Shown here: positions 40,688 to 46,852 of the stretch, one piece after another | How positions within the stretch are numbered: the stretch's first letter is position 1 | Layout of the letters: each line of letters starts with the position of its first letter | Source: Caulobacter flavus | GTDB taxonomy: Bacteria > Pseudomonadota > Alphaproteobacteria > Caulobacterales > Caulobacteraceae | Direction of reading: 5' to 3' | NCBI RefSeq assembly: GCF_003722335.1 | Contig: NZ_CP026100.1 | Span: 4,066,001-4,130,000, forward strand | DNA length: 64,000 nucleotides | The notes under the pieces: generated by a model | Database searches by the model: none | What the model was told of the DNA's origin: nothing | The model's input: only the letters and a program-made list of their open reading frames with translations | Position numbers and translations under genes: made by a program

Positions 40688-41733
40688 AGGTTTTCTTCCT
40701 TGTAGAGGTTCAGCTTTTCCTGGCAGGCCTTGTCGGAGTAGCCGAACAGGACGAGCTGGCTTTGGGCCTTGAAACGGACCGTCTTCCACGACGGGACGAC
40801 GAGGATCTCGCGGGGCGTAAGAGCGATGGTCTCGCCCTCGACGACCGCTTCGCCCTGCCCTTCCACGACCACGAAGATCGTGCCGTCGGTGGCGCGGCGG
40901 TCGCGGGTTTCGAAACCGGCCGGCATCAGCCGCACATGCGCCGAGATGGTCGACATGATCGGCCCGCCGTTGACGGGGTTGAGGAACTCCAGCGCGTGGC
41001 CCAGGTGCGGATCGATCTCCGCGCCCCTGGCCATGGCGTCCAGCGCCGGCCGCCACTCCGCGTAGGGGTAGTGGAACAGCGGCTGGTGGGCCGGGCGGCG
41101 GTCGGCGACGTGGCCCTTCAGCGGACGCATGTTGCGGCCGTAGCGGTTGAGGCTGTCGCCGGCGGGAACCTGCTGCGGGAACTGGTCCTCGCTGTAGCCC
41201 TCGGCGAAGCTGGCGTCGAAGTGGCGGACGGTAGGGATGTCCAGCCCGTCGAGCCAGATCATCGGCTTGGACGTCGGATTGCCGTGGTCGTGCCATTGGC
41301 CGCCGGGCGTCAAAACGAGGTCGAAGGGCCGCATCACGGCCTTCTCGCCGTCCACCGAGGTGTAAGCGTCCTCGCCTTCCAGCACGAAGCGCAGCGCGCA
41401 CTGGGCGTGGCGGTGGGCCGGGGCGATCTCGCCCGGCAGGATCAGCTGCAGGCCGGCGTACAGGCTCGGCGTGATGCTCGACAATCCGCCGAGACCCGGG
41501 TTTTCCAGGATCAGCACACGCCTCTCGGCCTGCTTGGCGCTGATCAGGTCGCCGGCCCGCATCAGGTAGTCCCGGGCGCTGTCATAGGACCACTTGTGGA
41601 CCTTGGCCGGCGAGTCCGGCTGGGGCAGCACCAGGGCGCTCAGTTTTTCCCAGAGCGGATAGAGGCCTTCCGGCTCCATCTGCTCGTACAGCGCCTCGAG
41701 CTGGCTGCGCTGGTCGTTGCGAAGCACTTCCAT
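40684..41733 (-). CDS. Gentisate 1,2-dioxygenase
   Basis: The 349-residue bicupin protein would open the ring of gentisate to maleylpyruvate using Fe(II) and oxygen. The N-terminal cupin holds the iron ligands His107 and His109 in APAHRHAQCALRFVLEG and a third His (148 or 150) in GGQWHDHGN. The second cupin (about 240-340) includes GTIFVVVEGQGEAVVEGE. The fold and motif are shared with salicylate 1,2-dioxygenase and 1-hydroxy-2-naphthoate dioxygenase. The adjacent hydroxylase, isomerase and hydrolase genes favour gentisate. The ATG at 41733 touches the ferredoxin stop (TGATG), indicating coupling. Confidence 0.9.
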   Translation of the reverse strand: MEVLRNDQRSQLEALYEQMEPEGLYPLWEKLSALVLPQPDSPAKVHKWSYDSARDYLMRAGDLISAKQAERRVLILENPGLGGLSSITPSLYAGLQLILPGEIAPAHRHAQCALRFVLEGEDAYTSVDGEKAVMRPFDLVLTPGGQWHDHGNPTSKPMIWLDGLDIPTVRHFDASFAEGYSEDQFPQQVPAGDSLNRYGRNMRPLKGHVADRRPAHQPLFHYPYAEWRPALDAMARGAEIDPHLGHALEFLNPVNGGPIMSTISAHVRLMPAGFETRDRRATDGTIFVVVEGQGEAVVEGETIALTPREILVVPSWKTVRFKAQSQLVLFGYSDKACQEKLNLYKEENL

Positions 41734-42077
41734 CAGGCGGCTCCCGGCAGGCCGACGTGCAGCAGGCCGCCTTCCAGCTTCACCGGGAAGGTGCGCACGG
41801 CCACCGAGCACGGAGCGCCGACGGCGGCCCCGGTCTTCACGTTGAACGTGCCCTGGTGGAGCGGGCACTCGATCAGCTCGCCGTCGAGGAAGCCGTCTGC
41901 GAGGCTGGCCGCGCCGTGGGTGCAGAGGTCGGCGGTGGCGTAGTATTCGCCGTCGACGGCGTAGAGAGCCACCTTCAGGCCGCCGACCGTGGCGGCGGCG
42001 ACGCCGAACTCTTCGAGGTCGGACGGCGGAACGGCGGGCGCCCAGGTCAGCGCCGCGTTTTCGATGACGTCGGTCAT
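41733..42077 (-). CDS. Rieske ferredoxin of the ring-hydroxylating oxygenase
   Basis: The 114-residue protein has a complete Rieske [2Fe-2S] site: Cys52-x-His54 (CTHG) and Cys71-x2-His74 (CPLHQG). It carries electrons from the FAD reductase to the oxygenase and is cytoplasmic. It has normal length for a class of free Rieske ferredoxins such as NagAb. Its ATG overlaps the small-subunit stop by 4 bases, so it is translated together with the oxygenase subunits. Confidence 0.92.
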   Translation of the reverse strand: MTDVIENAALTWAPAVPPSDLEEFGVAAATVGGLKVALYAVDGEYYATADLCTHGAASLADGFLDGELIECPLHQGTFNVKTGAAVGAPCSVAVRTFPVKLEGGLLHVGLPGAA

Positions 42078-42568
42078 ACGGGGTACACCAAGCTGTTGGG
42101 GAGCATTTCGGAGTCGAAGACCACCACGCGCTCGGCAAAGCGCAGGCGGCCCTCGTCGGCCACGATCAGGTCGTGGCAGACCGCCGAGAGGACGATCTCC
42201 GAGGGCTTGTCGATCAGGGTCTGGACGAGCAGCAGGTTGTGGCGCGTTCGCACCCCGCCGTTCTCCTCGCCGACAATGCGCGGAGCGGTCGGGAAGCGGC
42301 GATAGTAGCGCGGCGCGTACATCTGGGTGCGGGTCAGGCCCGTCACCCGGTCCTTCAGCATGCCGCGGCTTTCGGCCTGCATGGTGCTGAGGGTGTAGCC
42401 GGCCTCGAAGTTCTCTCGCGGGATCACCCGATAGAGGCAGTCCTGCATGAAGAACTCTGGCCAGTCGTGCAGGCGCACCTCGTCCAGGGCTCCGTAGTAG
42501 TCGTCGTAGAGGTCGCGGATCGCATCGCGCGTGATCGCGGCCGGACGGTCGGTCAGGGTCGTGCTCAC
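42074..42568 (-). CDS. Ring-hydroxylating oxygenase small subunit (salicylate 5-hydroxylase type)
   Basis: The 164-residue beta subunit has the SnoaL/NTF2-like fold of dioxygenase small subunits, with IRDLYDDYYGALDEVRLHDWPEFF and the RYYRRFPTAPRIV region. It has structural roles in the alpha3beta3 enzyme. The pattern resembles NagH and AndAd-type small subunits. The start is a GTG at 42568 overlapping the large-subunit stop by 4 bases (GTGA). Confidence 0.9.
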   Translation of the reverse strand: MSTTLTDRPAAITRDAIRDLYDDYYGALDEVRLHDWPEFFMQDCLYRVIPRENFEAGYTLSTMQAESRGMLKDRVTGLTRTQMYAPRYYRRFPTAPRIVGEENGGVRTRHNLLLVQTLIDKPSEIVLSAVCHDLIVADEGRLRFAERVVVFDSEMLPNSLVYPV

Positions 42569-43806
42569 AGGCCCATCACCTTTCGCCAGTAGCGGTACAT
42601 GCCTCGGACCGCGGTCTCGGTGACCTGGTGGTCGGTGCTCTCGATGGCCCGCCCGCCCATCTGCAGGATCATGTGCGCGTCGGGAGACGGCGTTGCGCCC
42701 TGCTGGGTCATCTCCAGCACTTCGCCGTCGTCGGCCGAGACGAAGCCGGCCGGACCGAAGAGGTTGGCCTGGCGCGTGCGGCGCAGACGCATCTCCGGCG
42801 TGTCGTCGGCGTAGCACCAGTGGGTCCAGTGGAAGTCGAAGCCGTCGGGGCCCTTGGGCACGATCTGGCGGGTGGTCAGCGAGTTGACCTGCTGCTGCAG
42901 GATCACGCTGGGGAAGATGGTGATCATCCCCACGGTCTCTTCGCCGGGGAACTCCTGCACCACGTCCATGACGCGCGGATCCTCAAGCACCAGGTCGCCC
43001 TGGAAGTTGCGGATGTCGGCCATGGCCTCGGTCTTTTCCTGCTCGCCCTTGCGGGAGATCAGGATGCCGTGGCGGCCCTCGTCGTCGATATCGACGGCCG
43101 ACTTCTGGTCGGCGCGGAACAGGCCGAAGGTGGCGAAGAACACGTGCAGCAGGCCCGCGTGGTACGGGTCCTTGATGTTCTCCTGCATCTGCTTCCAGTT
43201 GGCCGGAATGTGCTGGCGGTTGTAGCCCAGCACTTCCAGCTTCCGGCCGTCATAGACGCGCGTGTAGTGCTTCCAGAACTTCTCGCCGAGATAGTCGCGG
43301 AAGGCCGGGGTCTCTTCGGAGAAGGTGGCCCAGACGACGCCGTTGACTTCCTCGACGCGCAGCTTGGTCAGGCCGTTCTGCTTCAGGTCGAAGTCGGCCG
43401 GCATGCCGCCCTGGCGCTTGACGCCCCGGCGGAACGGCACGCCCTGCAGGTCGCCGTTCAGCGCGTAGGACCACTGGTGATATGGGCAGATCAGTTCTTC
43501 TGAGTGGCCAAAGCGCGCCTGGCAGAACTTCACGCCCTTGTGGGCGCAGCGGTTCTCGACGACCGAGATCTCGTTCTGCGCGCTGCGCACCATGACGACC
43601 GGACGCTCGCCGAGGGTGGCGGTCTTCCAGTCGCCGACATTGGGGATCTCGCACTCCAGGCCGACGTACAGCCAGTGCGGGCCGTACCAGATCTTGCGCA
43701 GTTCCTCGGCGTAGATCTCGGGGTCGGAATAGACCCAGTACGGAACGGCGGCGTCCGCATCGACGGGCCATAGGCGGCCTTCGGGGGGACGAACGGGGAT
43801 GGTCAT
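42565..43806 (-). CDS. Ring-hydroxylating oxygenase large subunit, probable salicylate 5-hydroxylase
   Basis: The 413-residue alpha subunit has a Rieske cluster site, Cys87-x-His89 (CAHKG) and Cys107-x2-His110 (CPYHQW). The mononuclear iron motif is Asp213-x2-His216-x4-His221 in NIKDPYHAGLLH. It would hydroxylate an aromatic acid with O2. Resemblance is to NagG/AndAc-type enzymes. The gentisate ring-cleavage gene in the same operon favours salicylate to gentisate conversion. Anthranilate or a substituted salicylate as substrate cannot be excluded. The ATG at 43806 has GGGAG upstream, and the gene is the first of the leftward operon. Confidence 0.88.
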   Translation of the reverse strand: MTIPVRPPEGRLWPVDADAAVPYWVYSDPEIYAEELRKIWYGPHWLYVGLECEIPNVGDWKTATLGERPVVMVRSAQNEISVVENRCAHKGVKFCQARFGHSEELICPYHQWSYALNGDLQGVPFRRGVKRQGGMPADFDLKQNGLTKLRVEEVNGVVWATFSEETPAFRDYLGEKFWKHYTRVYDGRKLEVLGYNRQHIPANWKQMQENIKDPYHAGLLHVFFATFGLFRADQKSAVDIDDEGRHGILISRKGEQEKTEAMADIRNFQGDLVLEDPRVMDVVQEFPGEETVGMITIFPSVILQQQVNSLTTRQIVPKGPDGFDFHWTHWCYADDTPEMRLRRTRQANLFGPAGFVSADDGEVLEMTQQGATPSPDAHMILQMGGRAIESTDHQVTETAVRGMYRYWRKVMGL

Positions 43807-43894
43807 GGGCAGCTCCCAGACGGTGATCGAAGCGGCGATCTCACGTCGCCATTGACCCTCACCCTGTCGTGGGTTTTGATCCATGTCAAATGCA

Positions 43895-43909
43895 TTGCAT
43901 AATATGCAA
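43895..43909. promoter_or_regulatory. Palindromic operator candidate of the aromatic cluster
   Basis: A perfect palindrome TTGCAT-AAT-ATGCAA is centred in the 123-bp gap between the divergent oxygenase and reductase genes, just 20 bases before the reductase ATG. An IclR-type regulator gene lies at the end of the reductase gene, and IclR proteins bind short palindromes of this size. It is the likely site where both promoters are controlled. Confidence 0.6.
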
Positions 43910-43929
43910 CGCGAGAGGAAGCACACGCC

Positions 43930-45120
43930 ATGGAACAACGCATCGTCGTAATCGGCGCCGGACATGCCGGCGGCGCGGCCGCCATCACCTTGAGGGAATT
44001 GGGGTTTTCGGGATCGATCACGCTGGTCGGCGAGGAGGCCGAGCCGCCGTACGAACGCCCGAGCCTGTCGAAGGAGTACCTGTCGGGCAAGGACGCGGCG
44101 CCCGTCTATCTCGCCGAGGAATCCCGCTGGGCCGAGCTCGGCGTCGACCTGCGCCTAGGAGTCGCGGCGGCCGCCATCGACCGCCAGGGGCGCTCTGTGT
44201 CGCTCTCCGACGGGACCGCCCTGCCCTATGACAGGCTTATCCTGGCCACTGGCGGCGCGCCTCGGGAACTGCCCTTCCCGGCTCATCCCAGGATCTTCCC
44301 GCTGCGCACGACGGGCGACGCCAAGGCCATCGCCACGGCCGCCAGGCCGGGCGGCAAGGCGGTGGTGATCGGCGGCGGGGTGATCGGGCTGGAGACGGCC
44401 TCGACCCTGCACGAGCTGGGCCTGACCGCCGTGGTCGTCGAGGCGGGGCAGCGCCTGCTGGGCCGCAACGTGCCGGGCGACGCCGCCGGCTGGCTGGCCG
44501 CCGCCCACGCCCGGGTCGGGGTGGAGATTCGCCTGGGCCGCTCGGTCGCCGCCATCGAGGCCGGCGACGAGACGCTGACCCTGACGCTCGACGACGGCGC
44601 GGCGCTGGATGCCGACCTGGTGGTCGTGGGCATCGGCATCGTGCCGCGCGCGGGACTGGCCGAAGCCGCCGGCCTGCCGGTGGGCGCCGGGGTGCTGGTC
44701 GACGAAAACTACCGCTCGATCGGCGACGAAGCCGTCTACGCCATCGGCGACCTGGCCTTGCGCCGGTTCGGCGACGCGACCGCCCCGCAGAGGATGGAGA
44801 CCTGGGCCCACGCCCAGAGCTCGGCCCGCGCCGCGGCCCTGGCGATCCTTGGCCAGCCGGCCGAACCCGAGCCCGCCCCGTGGTTCTGGACCGCCCAGTG
44901 CGGCCACAACCTGCAGATCCTGGGCGATCCGGCGGCCGGCGACACGGTCGTGGCGCGCGGCGAGGCCGTGCGGCTCTACCTGCGCGACGGGATCCTGGTG
45001 GGCGCGGCGTGCCTGGATCAGCCCCGCGACTTCGCCTCGGCCCGCCGCCTGATCGGCAAGCCGCTGAAGGCGGAACTGGCCGGCGATCCCGGGACGGATC
45101 TGCGCAAGGCGGCCGCTTGA
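43930..45120 (+). CDS. FAD-dependent ferredoxin reductase of the oxygenase
   Basis: The 396-residue flavoprotein has two dinucleotide-binding folds: IVVIGAGHAGGAAAITLRE (FAD) and VVIGGGVIGLETASTL (NADH). The EEAEPPYERPSLSKEYL segment and the YAIGDLAL FAD site are typical of the putidaredoxin/rhodocoxin reductase group. It would pass electrons from NAD(P)H to the Rieske ferredoxin. It is not a plant-type Fe-S reductase like NagAa. It is transcribed divergently from the oxygenase operon and ends 4 bases before the stop of the convergent IclR gene. A GAGAGGA site precedes its ATG. Confidence 0.92.
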   Translation: MEQRIVVIGAGHAGGAAAITLRELGFSGSITLVGEEAEPPYERPSLSKEYLSGKDAAPVYLAEESRWAELGVDLRLGVAAAAIDRQGRSVSLSDGTALPYDRLILATGGAPRELPFPAHPRIFPLRTTGDAKAIATAARPGGKAVVIGGGVIGLETASTLHELGLTAVVVEAGQRLLGRNVPGDAAGWLAAAHARVGVEIRLGRSVAAIEAGDETLTLTLDDGAALDADLVVVGIGIVPRAGLAEAAGLPVGAGVLVDENYRSIGDEAVYAIGDLALRRFGDATAPQRMETWAHAQSSARAAALAILGQPAEPEPAPWFWTAQCGHNLQILGDPAAGDTVVARGEAVRLYLRDGILVGAACLDQPRDFASARRLIGKPLKAELAGDPGTDLRKAAA

Positions 45121-45124
45121 CGGC

Positions 45125-45901
45125 TCACGCCGCCGGGCGACGGCCGCCGATGGTGGTGGTCACCTGGTCGCAGACGGCGGCCAGGGCCTGCCGGACCTCG
45201 TCGTCCCGCTCGGGCACGAAGGCGTCGGTGGCCAGCACCGTGGCCGTCACCACGGCCTCGCCCTGCAGGTCGAAGATCGGCAGGGCCGTGGCCCGCAGGC
45301 CCGGGATCAGCGAACCGCTGATGGCCGAGTAGCCGGTCTTGCGAACCCTCTGACGCAAGGCCTCGACGTCGACCGGCGCCAGGCCCCGCTCGGCCTGCGT
45401 CTCGCGCTCGACCATGTGGCGGGTGTGGCTGTCGGGCCGGAAGGCCAGGAACACGTGGCCCGTGGCCGAGCGCAGCAGCGGCAGCGACGAGCCGACCATC
45501 AGCGAGGTCGCCACCGGCGGCGAGCCCATGGCCCAGCGCACGACGATCGGGCCGCTGGGGCCGAGCGCGGCGATCTGCACCGTGCGGCCGGTCTCGCGCG
45601 AGAAGGCGGTGATGGCCTCGTCGGCCTCGCGGAAGGCATCGACCCGCGCCAGGGCGCCGAGCCCCAGGCGCAGGGCGCCGGGGCCAAGGTCGTAGCGGCC
45701 CGTCGCCGGATCCTGCTTGGCCATGCCCGAGGCGACCAGACTGGCCAGATAGCGGTGGGCCTGCGAGGCGGACAGGTCCGAGGCCTGGGCGATCACGCCC
45801 AGCGCGGCAGGCCCGTCGAGCGTCGCCAAGACGTCCAGCACCCGCAGGCCGATGCCGACCGACTGGATGCCCGAACGCTGCTTGGAATCCGACTCGGTCA
45901 C
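45125..45901 (-). CDS. IclR family transcriptional regulator
   Basis: The 258-residue protein has an N-terminal winged helix-turn-helix (about 14-75, GLRVLDVLATLDGPAALGVIAQASDLSASQAHRYLASLVASGMA). A C-terminal effector-binding IclR domain (about 85-250) follows, with PIVVRWAMG, SLPLLRSATGHVFLAF and a Cys/Thr-rich C-terminus. IclR members often control aromatic catabolism with the pathway substrate as effector. It is next to, and convergent with, the reductase gene, so it is the likely regulator of this cluster. Whether it activates or represses is unknown. Confidence 0.9.
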   Translation of the reverse strand: MTESDSKQRSGIQSVGIGLRVLDVLATLDGPAALGVIAQASDLSASQAHRYLASLVASGMAKQDPATGRYDLGPGALRLGLGALARVDAFREADEAITAFSRETGRTVQIAALGPSGPIVVRWAMGSPPVATSLMVGSSLPLLRSATGHVFLAFRPDSHTRHMVERETQAERGLAPVDVEALRQRVRKTGYSAISGSLIPGLRATALPIFDLQGEAVVTATVLATDAFVPERDDEVRQALAAVCDQVTTTIGGRRPAA

Positions 45902-45954
45902 TGGTTTGGCCCCGCGCTGAAAAGCGATAACGGCCGATGATGAAACGCCAGAGC

Positions 45955-45977
45955 CCCGACTCGCAAGGCGTCGGGGC
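45955..45977 (-). terminator. Hairpin after the unknown gene at 46023
   Basis: CCCCGAC...GTCGGGG with a 9-base loop, in the gap between the 46023 gene stop and the IclR start. There is only a weak T content on the minus strand (CTCTGGCGTTTC), so termination is uncertain. Confidence 0.4.
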
Positions 45978-46022
45978 GCCTTAGGTGTCCACAGTTGCGA
46001 ATAGCTCGCAGAATACTGAGCG

Positions 46023-46829
46023 CTATTTCGCCAGCGGAACCCGCATGGCCAGGACTTCGCGGCTGCGGCGGGTGATGCCGTAGAGCATGCCCTTGTCGCT
46101 TTCGTCCCAGTCGACAGCCTGGCCCTCGGCCTCCATGCCGATGGTGTCGAGGTGGTCGAGCACCCCGCCGCCCATCGGCAGTTGCATGACGTAGAGTTCG
46201 GGCAGGTCGTGGCCGCTGAGATAGAGCCGCCCGTCGGGACCCCAGCCGCCGCCGGAGATGCTCATCGGCTTGATCCGTTCCAGCACGCTGGCCGGCAACG
46301 CCCAGGCCTCGAGGCGCCGCCACTGGTCGTCGAACTTGACCAGGGTGGTGTGGCGGTGGTCGCGCGGGGCCTCGCCGCCCTTGGCGTCGTAGTTGGCGAA
46401 CATCGCCCACCAGGCGCCGTCGTGACGGTCGACCCAGGTGATCGAGCCCGTGCCCAGGCCCAGCGAGACGCTGCGCTTGTGGGCCAGGGTCATGGGGTCG
46501 AAGACCTCGACGGTGCTGACCTGCGGCACGGCCGGGAAGTTGGAGCTGGCGCAGACCAGCTCCCTGGCGATCACCGCGCACGAGTTGATGTGCGGGAATC
46601 GGGCCTTGTCGCCGGTCCATTCCGCGCGCTTCTCGCCGGTCTTCTTGTCGAAGCGGACGATGCGCCAGTTGCTGACCGAATAGACGTCGCTGGGTCCGGC
46701 AGCCGCGCCCTGGCTGGCCCCGGCGTCGTAGCGGCGGACGGTCTGCGCCTTGCGGGCCGGTTCCGCGGCGGCCGAGGCCGCGGGGGCCTCGGCCTGCAGC
46801 GATAGGGCCGCGATGAGTTCCAGGATCAT
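46023..46829 (-). CDS. Protein of unknown function, possible beta-propeller, downstream of a TonB receptor
   Basis: The 268-residue protein has an N-terminal hydrophobic segment (MILELIAALSLQAEAPAASA), probably a weak signal peptide. The body has repeated blades with tryptophans and aspartates, such as VYSVSNWRIVRFDKKTGEKRAEWTG, VEVFDPMTLAHKRSVSLG and GGGWGPDGRLYLSGHDLPELYVM. This suggests a beta-propeller. I recognise no catalytic motif or named family. It starts 23 bases after the stop of the TonB-dependent receptor gene, on the same strand, so it probably belongs to its operon and may bind or process the same ligand. Confidence 0.75.
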   Translation of the reverse strand: MILELIAALSLQAEAPAASAAAEPARKAQTVRRYDAGASQGAAAGPSDVYSVSNWRIVRFDKKTGEKRAEWTGDKARFPHINSCAVIARELVCASSNFPAVPQVSTVEVFDPMTLAHKRSVSLGLGTGSITWVDRHDGAWWAMFANYDAKGGEAPRDHRHTTLVKFDDQWRRLEAWALPASVLERIKPMSISGGGWGPDGRLYLSGHDLPELYVMQLPMGGGVLDHLDTIGMEAEGQAVDWDESDKGMLYGITRRSREVLAMRVPLAK

Positions 46830-46852
46830 GATCGCTCTCCCTGCCCTCTATC

